Shown here: piece by piece, positions 25,691 to 35,193 of the stretch
Numbering within the stretch: the first letter of the stretch is position 1
Layout: each line of letters begins with the position of its first letter
NCBI GenBank assembly: GCA_000403475.2
Contig: KE159796.1
Location: 467,736-531,735 of the forward strand
DNA length: 64,000 nucleotides
DNA from: Lachnospiraceae bacterium MD308
GTDB lineage: Bacteria; Bacillota; Clostridia; Lachnospirales; Lachnospiraceae
Direction of reading: 5' to 3'
Program-made: the position numbers and the translations under genes
Notes under the pieces: model-generated
Database searches by the model: none
Seen by the model: the letters and a program-made list of their open reading frames with translations, nothing else
What the model was told of the DNA's origin: nothing

Positions 25691-25891
25691 ATGAAAAGTG
25701 ATATACCGGTTTGGGAGAAACTGAACATTACGATTGAAGAAGCTGCTGATTATTCAGGAATTGGAATGCACAAAATACGGGAGCTGATGAAAGAAAAAGA
25801 CTGTGATTTTGTTCTTAAGATTGGCTCTAAAAAGAATCTTATTAAGAGGGTAAAGTTTGAAAAATATATTTTGGCACATGAGGCGATATAA
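25691..25891 (+). CDS. xis: Excisionase, Tn916 Xis type
   Basis: A 66-residue basic protein, MKSDIPVWEKLNITIEEAADYSGIGMHKIRELM ... DFVLKIGSKKNLIKRVKFEKYI, closely like the Xis of Tn916-type elements. It bends DNA at the ends and steers the integrase to excision. Start codons at 25661 (GTG), 25673 and 25685 are alternatives; the chosen ATG matches the family start but has a weak ribosome-binding site. It is AT-rich compared with the preceding 25 kb and directly precedes int. Confidence 0.85.
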   Translation: MKSDIPVWEKLNITIEEAADYSGIGMHKIRELMKEKDCDFVLKIGSKKNLIKRVKFEKYILAHEAI

Positions 25892-25997
25892 AACAGATGT
25901 AAAAACTTAATAAAGATATAGATTTGTAAGCACAAGGTTTTTGTGGTATGATTGTATACACCATGAAAGCCTTTTTACATATGAAAGGAAGTATTGT

Positions 25998-27206
25998 ATG
26001 GGAAAAGACTTAAAAGGGAAGGAACTTGGGAAAGGTATCAGGCAAAATAAAAATGGGAGGTACGAGGCAAGGTATGTAGACAGGTTCGGAAACCGGAAAT
26101 CAGTTTATGCAACAAGCAGGGTGGAAATCCGTAATAGACTGCAAATGGCGTTAAGGGAGAATATAGAAAAAGAATCTGTAAAGAAACGCATGACGGTGAG
26201 GCAATGGTATAACGAATGGATGGAAGTTTATAAGGCCCCAGTCATCCGCCCTAATACAAAACGCCATTATGTACATATTTTTGAAACGCATATATTGCCG
26301 GAACTGGGAAACATATATATAGAAGAAATCCGGCAGATTCATGTTAAAAACCTGATTAATGTTTTGGATAAGAAGGGATACCAGTGGGAAACCCAAAATA
26401 AAGTGCGGATATTGCTTGTGGATATGTTTAATATCGCAGTAGAAAACGAATATGCATTGCGGAATCCGGCGAAGGGTGTAAGGTTGTCAAAAAACAAGCC
26501 GAATGACAGGTTTGTGCTGTCGGTAGAGCAGCAGGCGGATTTTTTTGAGTGTTCGGCGGGCACGTTTTATGATAATCTCTTTACCGTGGCTGTTAATACC
26601 GGACTGAGACCGGGTGAAATTTGTGCATTGGAGGAATCGGATTTAGATTTTGTAAACCATACGATTTCCGTAACCAAAACACTGTTATATCAGAAATTTG
26701 ACGGAGATGATGGCAAGGAATTTCATATTGGTGATCCGAAAACTTATTCCAGTATCAGAACGGTGCCGATGAATTCAAAATGCAAGGAAGCTCTGAAAAA
26801 GCAATTACGTGTTAAACGGGTATTGTCCCAAAAGTATAAAAAAACAGGAGAATTTGCCAATCTGATATTTACTACAAAGTTTAATACCCCGATATGTTCT
26901 GTTGTACTGAATGATGCAATAAAACGTATTGTTGGCGAAATTAATTTGCAGAGAGATGACACAGAACTGTTTCCAATATTTTCAGCGCACACGTTCAGAC
27001 ATACATTCGCTACACGCTGTATTGAATCTGGCATCCTGCCCAAAACTGTGCAAAAGTATTTAGGGCATGCAACCCTTCAAATGACGATGGATTTATATGT
27101 GCATGTCACTGATGAATTTAAGCAGGAAGAGTTAAAGAAATTGGATATGGCGTTTACTGCGAAAGATTCTGACGCAATGCTCATAGATGGGGTAAAAATG
27201 GGGTAA
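25998..27206 (+). CDS. int: Tyrosine recombinase integrase
   Basis: A 402-residue integrase of the Tn916/phage type. An N-terminal arm-binding region (GKGIRQNKNGRYEARYVDRFGNRKSVYA) and a core-binding SAM-like domain are followed by the catalytic domain with Arg204 (TGLRPGE), His331 and Arg334 (HTFRH), His357 (LGHAT) and nucleophile Tyr367 (DLYVHV). It integrates and excises the element. ATG 25998 has AAAGGAAG upstream. It is the last gene of the element, so the right attachment site should lie a little downstream; the left one is outside the window. Confidence 0.95.
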   Translation: MGKDLKGKELGKGIRQNKNGRYEARYVDRFGNRKSVYATSRVEIRNRLQMALRENIEKESVKKRMTVRQWYNEWMEVYKAPVIRPNTKRHYVHIFETHILPELGNIYIEEIRQIHVKNLINVLDKKGYQWETQNKVRILLVDMFNIAVENEYALRNPAKGVRLSKNKPNDRFVLSVEQQADFFECSAGTFYDNLFTVAVNTGLRPGEICALEESDLDFVNHTISVTKTLLYQKFDGDDGKEFHIGDPKTYSSIRTVPMNSKCKEALKKQLRVKRVLSQKYKKTGEFANLIFTTKFNTPICSVVLNDAIKRIVGEINLQRDDTELFPIFSAHTFRHTFATRCIESGILPKTVQKYLGHATLQMTMDLYVHVTDEFKQEELKKLDMAFTAKDSDAMLIDGVKMG

Positions 27207-27229
27207 AGTACATATTTTAAATGGGGTAC
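27187..27229 (+). repeat. Three ATGGGGTA direct repeats at the end of int
   Basis: ATGGGGTAA at 27187-27195 and 27198-27206 and ATGGGGTAC at 27221-27229. The position beside the integrase 3' end suggests arm-type integrase binding sites near the element end. The exact attachment core is not identifiable from one end. Confidence 0.5.
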
Positions 27230-27379
27230 AAAAGCTCGATAAACCGCTAAAATAAGGGATTCTTGTATGGTGAAACCGTGTCAACTGACTTAATTATTAC
27301 GTATATCAGCAGACGCCGTATGAATTTATTGATACCTCCGAAATATCTAGTAAATAAAGGGGTTTGGCTTAATTTTATA

Positions 27380-27426
27380 AAAAAGATGTAAAGCTCTTGA
27401 TAATTCAATAGACTTTACATCTTTTA
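27380..27426. terminator. Bidirectional terminator
   Basis: GATGTAAAG (27385-27393) pairs with CTTTACATC (27413-27421), flanked by A run and T run. It serves the minus-strand gene at 27450 and could end transcription from int. Confidence 0.7.
27397..27420 (-). repeat. Inverted repeat, copy 1
   Basis: Read on the minus strand, ATGTAAAGTCTATT GA ATTATCAA matches 27693-27716 on the plus strand at 22 of 24 positions. The two copies flank the small gene at 27450-27635. Confidence 0.6.
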
Positions 27427-27449
27427 ATTTATGCGGTATTCAATTGTGA

Positions 27450-27635
27450 TTATTCTTTTATCCTGTCAATGTCTGTAATATTTACACCTGATGCAGTAAG
27501 AATTGCTTTTAAGTCTGTGTATCTTTCGTGCATTTCTTTGTAGGCTGCTGACTTTTTATCTTCTGTTAGAATCATATATTTTTGCAATCTAGAAAACTCT
27601 TCAATGTTTTTTTGTATCATTTCTTTTTCAGTCAT
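27450..27635 (-). CDS. Small hypothetical protein
   Basis: A 61-residue helical protein, MTEKEMIQKNIEEFSRLQKYMILTEDKKSAAYKEMHERY. AGGCGG precedes the ATG and a terminator follows the stop. Similar short proteins occur beside mobile elements in Lachnospiraceae, function unknown. It lies just outside the integrase, between two 24-bp inverted repeats, so it may belong to the element's outer edge or to the host junction. Confidence 0.55.
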   Translation of the reverse strand: MTEKEMIQKNIEEFSRLQKYMILTEDKKSAAYKEMHERYTDLKAILTASGVNITDIDRIKE

Positions 27636-27692
27636 ATAATCACCGCCTTTTGTTGTGGTTGTTAATGTTAGTACAAGTATATCACATGGGGA

Positions 27693-27716
27693 ATGTAAAG
27701 TCTATTATATTATCAA
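27693..27716 (+). repeat. Inverted repeat, copy 2
   Basis: Partner of 27397-27420. The surrounding 27636-27917 is AT-rich and shows no gene. Confidence 0.6.
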
Positions 27717-27917
27717 AGAATGACAAAAAGCAATTAAATTATATAGATAATAAATATCCGTATAATCCATTCCATCTAAATGCGTGAATCCATAGAATTA
27801 TAATGTATCTTCGATTTTGTACAAATATATAAAAGAGCGATATTAAGGGGGTGTTCCGAGATGCCCCTTTTTGTGTCTCGTATTGTACGTTACAATTAAT
27901 TTACTGGAAAAATATGG

Positions 27918-28841
27918 ATGCGGGGTGCAAAAGATGTGGAACTGATTTTACGGATATTTAATGAAAATCGCAAATGTTATGTAGAATGGAAGCAAATTAT
28001 GAACGCAGTGCTTCTGGTGATAATATTGGCGGGAGCGTGCCATTATACCTCTGAGCCTGCGGTATATAAACCTGGGAATATGAGGGGAAAAGTATCTCCG
28101 GTAAGAACTTATACCGTTCCTTGTACGCAGGTGGAGATGGGTGTATTGGCGGATCAATTTACCGGTGCGGGGAAGGAGGAGACGGAAACAGAAACAGGCA
28201 TGGGCATAGATGCTTCTGCTGCTGCGGATACCGGGCGGCCCTTGAATACCGATGCCGGGGCTATAACTTCTGATGGGGCGGATAGTATCAGGCATATTGC
28301 CGGGAAGAAGGATAAGGCAAGTGCGAAAGAGAAAGCCAATACTGGCAGAGGAGCCCGGACTTTCATACGGATTGAGGAGGAGGCTTCCGGTATAGAGAAC
28401 CAAACGGAAAGTAATCCGGCTCTTCCGGCCGCAGATGTAATGAAGGATATAGGGAGCGCGGATATAACGGACGTATTCGCAAAGATTCCGGAGCAGATAA
28501 TTCAAAAAGAAATTTCGGGATTTATATGTGATGAAAGAGGATGTATCACAGGCTATTCGAATTCGGCGGAATTTATGAAAGACGGACTTGTAGTATTACC
28601 GGCAAACCGTGTATGTACTGGAATTAAGGCGGGTGCATTTAAGGGGTTGGAGGCGGGTATATTTGAAATTTATATTCCGGCGAATATTACATATATCGAG
28701 AAGGATATTTTTGATTCTTTGTATAATTTGATTTTTATAGAGGTGTCTCCTCAGAATACGAAATTTTATTCTCAAAATGGAATATTGTATACCAGGGATG
28801 GAAGATTATTTGCGCATCCGAACAGGCAGATGAAAAAATAA
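27918..28841 (+). CDS. Secreted or membrane-anchored protein with a C-terminal BspA-like repeat
   Basis: A 307-residue protein. A hydrophobic segment (MNAVLLVIILAGACHYT, about residues 27-43) acts as signal or anchor. A long Thr/Ala/Glu-rich low-complexity linker follows to about residue 190. A C-terminal LRR_5-type unit follows (GIKAGAFKGLEAGIFEIYIPANITYIEKDIFDSLYNLIFIEVSPQNTKFYSQNGILYTRDG). The start may be later, at ATG 27999 just before the hydrophobic segment. It is monocistronic with a terminator behind it. Ligand unknown. Confidence 0.65.
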   Translation: MRGAKDVELILRIFNENRKCYVEWKQIMNAVLLVIILAGACHYTSEPAVYKPGNMRGKVSPVRTYTVPCTQVEMGVLADQFTGAGKEETETETGMGIDASAAADTGRPLNTDAGAITSDGADSIRHIAGKKDKASAKEKANTGRGARTFIRIEEEASGIENQTESNPALPAADVMKDIGSADITDVFAKIPEQIIQKEISGFICDERGCITGYSNSAEFMKDGLVVLPANRVCTGIKAGAFKGLEAGIFEIYIPANITYIEKDIFDSLYNLIFIEVSPQNTKFYSQNGILYTRDGRLFAHPNRQMKK

Positions 28842-28843
28842 GG

Positions 28844-28872
28844 CAGCAATATTTGCTGTTTTATTTTTTTAT
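28844..28872 (+). terminator. Rho-independent terminator
   Basis: CAGCAA and TTGCTG around a short loop, followed by TTTTATTTTTTT. Confidence 0.75.
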
Positions 28873-29271
28873 AACGTCATATAATATAATGAAGAAAGTT
28901 TGCTGAAAGAAGAATAAATTTTAAATTCAATTTTCAGAAAATTCGGTTGACTATTTGAGAAATATTTTTGGAAGTTTGACAATTATATATAAATAGAAAT
29001 TATGTTATTTGTGCATTTATGCCAATTGAAAAAAAGAAAGGAAATAATAAAAAGAAAAACTTGACAAAAATATTGCTTATAAAACAAGGATAGTTATGGG
29101 ATTAACAATATTCAACTGAAAGAAAACTCTTTACATTATAGTGATTATGACGAATAGTGTGTCAATTTAATAACAATGATTGATATATATAAAAATTTAA
29201 GCTACAATATAAAAGAGAATAATAGACAGAGCACGTACATGACATTCAGCAATGAGAGAAAGGGGAACATT
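28873..29271. other. AT-rich intergenic region before the alanine symporter
   Basis: About 400 nt without a convincing gene. TTGACA occurs near 28977 and 29062 but neither has a good -10 at standard spacing. I looked for a glycine riboswitch because of the downstream transporter and saw none. Confidence 0.5.
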
Positions 29272-30657
29272 ATGTTAGATACTATTGACAATATTGTTGG
29301 AAAAATCAATGGTGTGGCATGGGGCTGGCCCATGATTTTCCTGTTATTGGGGACACACGTATTTTTGACAATCAGAACGGGATTTATCCAGAGGCATACG
29401 GTTGCAAGAGGCATTAAGCTGTCAGTTACGAAAGATCCGGACGCTGAGGGTGAGGTTTCAAACTTTGGAGCGTTGACGACGGCGCTGGCGGCGACGATTG
29501 GAACGGGTAATATTATAGGTGTGGGCACTGCTATCGCATTGGGCGGGCCTGGTGCAGTTCTTTGGTGCTGGCTTACCGGCGTATTCGGAATTGCTACGAA
29601 ATATGCAGAGTCTTACATAGCCGTAAAGTACAGAGTTAAGACGGAAGACGGGCGTATGCAGGGTGGTGCTATGTACGCGTTGGAGCGCGGCCTGAACATG
29701 AAGTGGCTCGGTATGCTGTTTGCCATACTTGCAGGCTTTGCATCCTTTGGTATCGGCTGTGCGACACAGGTTAACGCCATTGCTACGGTATGTAAAGAGA
29801 ACTTTGGCATTCCGCTTTGGATCGTAGGCATTGTTATTGCTGTTCTTACGGCAGTCGTAATCTTTGGCGGAATTAAGTCAATCGCAAGCGTATGTGAGAA
29901 GCTCGTTCCGTTTATGGCGGTGTTTTATGTACTTGGATGTATCATTATCCTTGGTATGAACTATGATTTTATTATTCCGGCAATCGGCACAATCTGTAAG
30001 CTGGCGTTCACTCCGGGGGCAGCGGCAGGCGGTCTTGTAGGTACAGGTATCAGAATGGCTATCCAGTACGGTGTTGCCAGAGGTCTGTTTTCAAATGAAT
30101 CCGGTCTTGGTTCCGCTCCGATCGCGGCGGCGGCAGCTCAGACAAGAAACCCGGTTCGTCAGGCTCTTGTTTCCTCTACAGGTACATTCTGGGATACAGT
30201 CGTTGTATGTGCAATGACCGGTCTTGTACTTGTTACTACTATCATGAAGAATCCGTCGATCAATGCGGATCAGATTGACAACGGCGGCGTACTTACTTCT
30301 ATGGCATTTGGCCAGATTCCGGTAATCGGGCCGGTTATCCTTACATTGGGAATTATTTCCTTTGCATATTCTACAATTCTTGGCTGGGCATATTACGGCG
30401 AACGGTGCGTAGAGTATTTTGCAGGCAAGAAGGGGCTTATCCCTTACCGTATTCTTTATATCGCAGTGGCAGCGATTGCGCCGGTAGTGGCTCTTGACCT
30501 TGTATGGCTTATTGCAGATACGTTGAATGCATTTATGGCGATACCGAACCTGATTGCGGTGCTGTTGTTATCCAATGTTATGGTTGCAGATACGAAGAAG
30601 TATATTAATAATCTTGACGCAAAGGATGACACTCCGGTTCCGGTTATCAAGGAATAG
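29272..30657 (+). CDS. Alanine/glycine:cation symporter (AGCS family)
   Basis: A 461-residue membrane transporter with about ten hydrophobic segments. The AGCS signatures are visible: NFGALTTALAATIGTGNIIGVGTAI, GGAMYALERGL, YGVARGLFSNESGLGSAPIAAAAAQTRNPVRQALVSSTGTFWDT and ILGWAYYGERC. It imports alanine or glycine with sodium or protons. ATG 29272 follows GAAAGGGG; the upstream ATG at 29176 lacks a site. A terminator follows at 30714. Confidence 0.92.
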   Translation: MLDTIDNIVGKINGVAWGWPMIFLLLGTHVFLTIRTGFIQRHTVARGIKLSVTKDPDAEGEVSNFGALTTALAATIGTGNIIGVGTAIALGGPGAVLWCWLTGVFGIATKYAESYIAVKYRVKTEDGRMQGGAMYALERGLNMKWLGMLFAILAGFASFGIGCATQVNAIATVCKENFGIPLWIVGIVIAVLTAVVIFGGIKSIASVCEKLVPFMAVFYVLGCIIILGMNYDFIIPAIGTICKLAFTPGAAAGGLVGTGIRMAIQYGVARGLFSNESGLGSAPIAAAAAQTRNPVRQALVSSTGTFWDTVVVCAMTGLVLVTTIMKNPSINADQIDNGGVLTSMAFGQIPVIGPVILTLGIISFAYSTILGWAYYGERCVEYFAGKKGLIPYRILYIAVAAIAPVVALDLVWLIADTLNAFMAIPNLIAVLLLSNVMVADTKKYINNLDAKDDTPVPVIKE

Positions 30658-30713
30658 ATGGAATATAATTTGAAAAGTGAATAGGGAAATATACATAGAA
30701 TGTATGCAGAGAG

Positions 30714-30736
30714 AGAACCGCAAGGTTCTTTTTCTG
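30714..30736 (+). terminator. Rho-independent terminator after the symporter
   Basis: AGAACC, GCAA, GGTTCT, then TTTTTCT. Confidence 0.8.
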
Positions 30737-30762
30737 TGCAGATTTTTGTGTGATCCGATGCA

Positions 30763-30791
30763 TTGACGGAAAAAAATGAAAGTGATAAGAT
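30763..30791 (+). promoter_or_regulatory. Sigma-A type promoter for dut
   Basis: TTGACG (30763-30768), 17-nt spacer, TAAGAT (30786-30791), 28 nt before the GTG start. Confidence 0.65.
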
Positions 30792-30818
30792 AGTGGGAAA
30801 ATAAAGGAGGAGTACGAC

Positions 30819-31334
30819 GTGGCAAAAAGAATTGCGATATTTGATAAAGTAAGCTTTGAACAGTTTAAAGAAGGACTTGGAGATTGCTTTGGAGATTGTT
30901 ATGATGAAAAAGCAAGAGAGGTGTACGAGAATCTGAAACTTCCGGCAAGGGCGACCGGCGGCTCGGCGGGATATGATTTTTTTGCGCCGGTTGATCTTAC
31001 GCTTGCACCGGGGGAGACGGTAAAGATTCCGACGGGAGTACGAGTGCGTATGGATTCGGAGTGGCTGCTTTCCTGTTATCCGAGAAGCGGACTTGGCTTT
31101 AAATACCGTCTGCAGCTAGACAACACAGTGGGAATTATTGACAGTGATTATTATTATTCCGACAATGAGGGACATATCTTTGCAAAGCTTACGAATGATA
31201 CGAAAGAGGGAAAAACTGTGCGTATTGAGGCGGGAAGCGGATTTATGCAGGGGATATTTCTGGAATATGGCATCACGCTGGACGATGATGCGACAGAGAT
31301 AAGAAACGGAGGGTTTGGAAGCACTACAAAGTAG
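30819..31334 (+). CDS. dut: dUTP diphosphatase
   Basis: A 171-residue trimeric-type dUTPase that converts dUTP to dUMP. The five motifs are visible in order: AGYDFFA, PRSGLGFK, NTVGIIDSDYY, a GxxMQGIFLEYG region and the C-terminal GGFGSTTK arm. It is slightly longer than typical because of an acidic N-terminal stretch. It starts with GTG 30819 after AAAGGAGG. Single gene, own promoter. Confidence 0.93.
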   Translation: MAKRIAIFDKVSFEQFKEGLGDCFGDCYDEKAREVYENLKLPARATGGSAGYDFFAPVDLTLAPGETVKIPTGVRVRMDSEWLLSCYPRSGLGFKYRLQLDNTVGIIDSDYYYSDNEGHIFAKLTNDTKEGKTVRIEAGSGFMQGIFLEYGITLDDDATEIRNGGFGSTTK

Positions 31335-31410
31335 TGGGGAATTTTGACAGAGAGCACATAATTTCCGGAAATTCGGATACTCTAACTAAAAAATGAGTGG
31401 AGGGGTATCT

Positions 31411-32772
31411 ATGCCGGATGCAAAGAAAGTTACAGCTTCAAGAGAAGAAAATACAGCATATATGAATCAGGTTCTTCCAGTGAAGGACAGCTTTGATATT
31501 ATACAGAGAGATATTTATATCGGGGAACGTGCAGCCTCTTTCTATTTTGTAGATGGATTTACGAAGGACGAGACAATGCTGAAAATTCTGGATTCTATTA
31601 TGAAGGTCACGAAGGAAGACATGCCTGTGGATGCGACGGCATTTTCGAGGGAATGTATTCCTTACGTGGAGGTAGATATTATCGGGGATTTTGATATGGT
31701 GCTGAAAAATGTCCTTTCCGGCATTACCTGCCTTTTTGTGGAAGGCTATGAGGCGTGTATCGCTATTGACTGCCGCACATATCCGGCCAGAAGTGTGGAA
31801 GAGCCGGACAAGGATAAGTCGCTACGTGGCTCCAGGGACGGGTTTGTAGAAACGATTGTGTTCAATACTGCTCTGATGCGCAGAAGAATCCGTGACCCTC
31901 ACCTGGTTATGGAGATGACAGAGGTAGGCGGCAGTTCCCGGACAGATGTGGCAATCTGTTTTATGAAAGACCGGGTGGATACAGAGCTTCTCACCACAGT
32001 GAGAGAGCGTATTACTAATATCAGTACGGATGCACTGCGTATGAATCAGCAGAGCCTTGCGGAGTGCCTGTTTAAGCGGAAATGGTATAATCCGTTCCCG
32101 AAGTTTAAGTTTACAGAGCGTCCGGATACGGCGGCGGCCTGTCTTTTAGAAGGAAAGGTAGTCATCCTTGTGGATAACTCGCCTTCTGCTATGATTCTGC
32201 CTACGTCAATCTTTGATATGATCGAAGAGGCAAATGATTATTATTTTCCAACTCTGACCAATGTATACTTAAAGATTGCCCGGGGATTGATTACGCTCAT
32301 GACTGTATTTCTGACGCCGGTGTTTCTGCTGTTTATGCAGAATTTAAACTGGCTTCCTAAAGCGTTTGCATTTGTGGCGGTGAAGGATACGGTGAACATA
32401 CCGTTGATTTTTCAGCTTTTGATTTTGGAGATTGCCATCGACGGTCTGCGGCTTGCAGCGCTTAATACACCGAGTATGTTAAGCACTCCTTTAAGTGTTA
32501 TTGCCGGTCTGGTTATGGGAGAATTTTCCGTGAAATCGGGGTGGTTTAACGCGGAGGTCATGCTATACATGGCGTTTGTAGCGGTGGCGAATTATACACA
32601 GCCGAACTTTGAGCTTGGATATGCGCTTAAATTTATGCGGCTGGAGCTTTTGATTCTGACGGCTATATTCAATTGGTGGGGGTTTGCAATCGGATGTGTG
32701 GTTATATTATGCAGTATCTGCTTTAACAAGACGCTCTCCGGCAGAAGCTATCTAAATGTAAAATTAAATTAA
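31411..32772 (+). CDS. Spore germination protein, SpoVAF/GerA A-subunit type
   Basis: A 453-residue protein. The soluble N-terminal half has the GerA pattern (YIGERAASFYFVDGFTKDE, LFVEGYEACIAIDCRTYPARSVEEPDKDKSLRGSRDGFVETIVFN), and the C-terminal half has about five membrane segments (from about residue 295). Similarity is closest in style to SpoVAF. It would sit in the spore inner membrane and contribute to germination or dipicolinate release. No partner B or C subunit gene adjoins. ATG 31411 is after GTGGAGGGG; an ATG 18 nt earlier is less likely. It supports a spore-forming host. Confidence 0.85.
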   Translation: MPDAKKVTASREENTAYMNQVLPVKDSFDIIQRDIYIGERAASFYFVDGFTKDETMLKILDSIMKVTKEDMPVDATAFSRECIPYVEVDIIGDFDMVLKNVLSGITCLFVEGYEACIAIDCRTYPARSVEEPDKDKSLRGSRDGFVETIVFNTALMRRRIRDPHLVMEMTEVGGSSRTDVAICFMKDRVDTELLTTVRERITNISTDALRMNQQSLAECLFKRKWYNPFPKFKFTERPDTAAACLLEGKVVILVDNSPSAMILPTSIFDMIEEANDYYFPTLTNVYLKIARGLITLMTVFLTPVFLLFMQNLNWLPKAFAFVAVKDTVNIPLIFQLLILEIAIDGLRLAALNTPSMLSTPLSVIAGLVMGEFSVKSGWFNAEVMLYMAFVAVANYTQPNFELGYALKFMRLELLILTAIFNWWGFAIGCVVILCSICFNKTLSGRSYLNVKLN

Positions 32773-32927
32773 AGATACGCCGGGGGATTTAATGTAAATT
32801 TAATAGTTGGTTTCCTGTGCAATACGATATAGATTGTGCTATACTCTGTTGTGTGGCCTTTAAAGAAAGTGCAGAAGATATTATTTAAGGGCGGCATATT
32901 TTAAGATGGAAAGAAGGATTATGTTTT

Positions 32928-34301
32928 ATGCAGGGTACGGCTGTAAAGGAGCAGGGGAGACAGGATGAACGGCTGGGCAGTGCTCCGCTTGGAAAGCTGA
33001 TAATATCAATGGCACTTCCGGCGGTGGCAGCCCAGCTTATTAATGTGTTATATAATATTGTTGACCGGATTTACATCGGGCATATACCCGGTCAGGGGGA
33101 TGTGGCGCTTACGGGAGTGGGAGTGACATTCCCGATTATAATGCTTGTATCTGCATTCAGTGCATTTGCCGGAATGGGCGGGGCGCCGTTAGCCTCCATT
33201 GAGCTGGGCAAGAAAGATTATGAAAAAGCGGAGAAGATTCTGGGGAATTCTGCCGGATTGATCGTGCTGTTTTCTGTGCTGCTCACAGTTTTTTTTATGC
33301 TGTTTAAGACGCCGATTTTGTATGCGTTCGGAGCCAGTGAGGTAACGATTGGATATGCGGAGAGCTATATAGGCGTATATCTTATCGGGACCATATTCGT
33401 GCAGACGGCTTTAGGGCTTAATACTTTTATCAGCGGGCAGGGAGCGTCAAAGACAGCGATGCTTTCTGTGCTGATCGGGGCAGTTATAAATATATGCCTT
33501 GACCCGGTATTTATCTTTTTACTCGGGATGGGAGTGAAGGGCGCGGCCCTTGCCACGGTGATCTCTCAGGCGGTGAGCGCAGTGTGGGTTGCCAGATTCC
33601 TCACTTCAAAGAAGAGTGTGATCAAACTGAGAACTTCAAATATGCGGTTTGAGGCGGGTACGGTGAAGCTGATTGCAGCGCTTGGAATCTCTCCTTTTAT
33701 CATGCAGAGTACAGAGAGCTTAGTGAGCATTACTCTCAATTCCGGGCTTCAAAAGTATGGCGGCGATCTCTATGTGGGGACGATGGCAATCATGACGAGT
33801 GTTATGCAGCTTGTCACAATACCTTTGCAGGGAGTTACCCAGGGAGTACAGCCTATTATCAGTTATAACTTCGGCGCAGGGAATAAAAAGAGAGTAAGGA
33901 GTGCTTTTCTTAGAATGCTTGCTATTACATTTACCGGAATGTTTGTATTTTGCGGAATTGCCGTGATATATCCGAGTGTGTATGCGGGAATTTTTACAAG
34001 CAATGAAGCTTTGACAAAGCTTACGGTACAGGTAATGCCGACCTATTTCCTTGGAATGACGATCTTCGGAATACAGTCGGCATGTCAGGCTACGTTTATC
34101 GCATTAGGGCAGGCGAAGGTGTCTATGTTTATTGCGCTGCTGCGTAAGGTTATCCTGCTTATCCCCCTCGCAATCATTCTGCCGAAATATATGGGGGTCA
34201 TGGGTATCTACCGGGCGGAGCCGGTTGCGGACGTATTGTCAGTGCTCACGACAACAGTGCTGTTTTTGATTACCGTAAAAAAAATTGAGAGAAGGATGTA
34301 A
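32928..34301 (+). CDS. MATE family multidrug/cation efflux transporter
   Basis: A 457-residue membrane protein with twelve predicted segments and the MATE pattern: LIISMALPAVAAQLINVLYNIVDRIYIGHIPGQG in the first repeat and PLQGVTQGVQPIISYNFGAGNKKRV in the second. It exports drugs or metabolites in exchange for Na+ or H+. AGAAGGA precedes the ATG. It converges on the lysR gene. Confidence 0.9.
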   Translation: MQGTAVKEQGRQDERLGSAPLGKLIISMALPAVAAQLINVLYNIVDRIYIGHIPGQGDVALTGVGVTFPIIMLVSAFSAFAGMGGAPLASIELGKKDYEKAEKILGNSAGLIVLFSVLLTVFFMLFKTPILYAFGASEVTIGYAESYIGVYLIGTIFVQTALGLNTFISGQGASKTAMLSVLIGAVINICLDPVFIFLLGMGVKGAALATVISQAVSAVWVARFLTSKKSVIKLRTSNMRFEAGTVKLIAALGISPFIMQSTESLVSITLNSGLQKYGGDLYVGTMAIMTSVMQLVTIPLQGVTQGVQPIISYNFGAGNKKRVRSAFLRMLAITFTGMFVFCGIAVIYPSVYAGIFTSNEALTKLTVQVMPTYFLGMTIFGIQSACQATFIALGQAKVSMFIALLRKVILLIPLAIILPKYMGVMGIYRAEPVADVLSVLTTTVLFLITVKKIERRM

Positions 34302-34323
34302 TACTTCCAAAGGAACAAGACAT

Positions 34324-35193
34324 TCAGGCAAGGAGATATTCCTTGGCATACCGGATGAATATCTTCATGGCGGGCGACCAGTCGTGAGAAGGGTGAACGG
34401 TCATGCCCAGTTGGCGGTATACATAAGGGGTTATGGGGCGCACTTCAAAATTGCCGGTGCGTCCGCGGATAACCAACTCCGGCAGGATGCTGATGCCCAG
34501 ATTATGCTCTACCATGGAGAGGATGGAAAAATCATTGTTCATCGTATATTTGATGTCCGGATGGATATCGTATTTTTTCAAAATCTGGTGAATGTCAGTG
34601 TTGTATGTATATTCGCAGATGATGAACGGGGCATTCTGGAATGATGATAAAGGAATCTCTTTATACTCGGCGTAAGGATGGCCTTTGGGCAGAATTGCCA
34701 GCATCTCATCATTGTGTACAGGAATAAAATCGGCAGCCTGGTTTTTCTGGTAACTGCAGAAGCCGATATCTACTTTATAGTTCAGAACCCAGTCTGCAAT
34801 CTCATTCTCATGTCCTTCAATGATCTCAAATAGGATTCCGGGGTTATTTTTTTGGAATTCCCGTATGATCTTCGGAATCCAGTGGATAGAACAACTTGTA
34901 TATGTACCTATTTTAAGCGTTCCATGCTCCGCGCCTTTCAAAAATGAGATTTCCTGCTTTAGTGATTCGCTGGAAGCAATTAGGTTGCGGATGGATGGAA
35001 GGAGCGATAAACTTTCGTCGGAGAGAGAGATGCCGTGGTTCGTCTTTTTAAAGAGTGGGAAGCCTACTTCCCGCTCAAGGTTCCTCATCATCTGTGTGAT
35101 GCCGGATTGTGTGTAGCCAAGCTCTTCACCTGCTTTTGTAAAGTTTTCGAATTTTGCTACGGCAAGAAATACGTGCCATTTCTTCAGATCCAT
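34324..35193 (-). CDS. LysR family transcriptional regulator
   Basis: A 289-residue protein with an N-terminal winged helix-turn-helix (WHVFLAVAKFENFTKAGEELGYTQSGITQMMRNLEREVGFPLFKKTNHG) and a periplasmic-binding-like effector domain from about residue 90. Ligand unknown. The target could be the convergent MATE gene or the divergent B3/B4 gene, which shares the upstream region. GGAGGG precedes the start on the minus strand. Confidence 0.92.
   Translation of the reverse strand: MDLKKWHVFLAVAKFENFTKAGEELGYTQSGITQMMRNLEREVGFPLFKKTNHGISLSDESLSLLPSIRNLIASSESLKQEISFLKGAEHGTLKIGTYTSCSIHWIPKIIREFQKNNPGILFEIIEGHENEIADWVLNYKVDIGFCSYQKNQAADFIPVHNDEMLAILPKGHPYAEYKEIPLSSFQNAPFIICEYTYNTDIHQILKKYDIHPDIKYTMNNDFSILSMVEHNLGISILPELVIRGRTGNFEVRPITPYVYRQLGMTVHPSHDWSPAMKIFIRYAKEYLLA

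Noticed and set aside
28873-29271. Glycine riboswitch before the alanine/glycine symporter
   Set aside because: The region is AT-rich and shows none of the conserved GG-rich aptamer elements.
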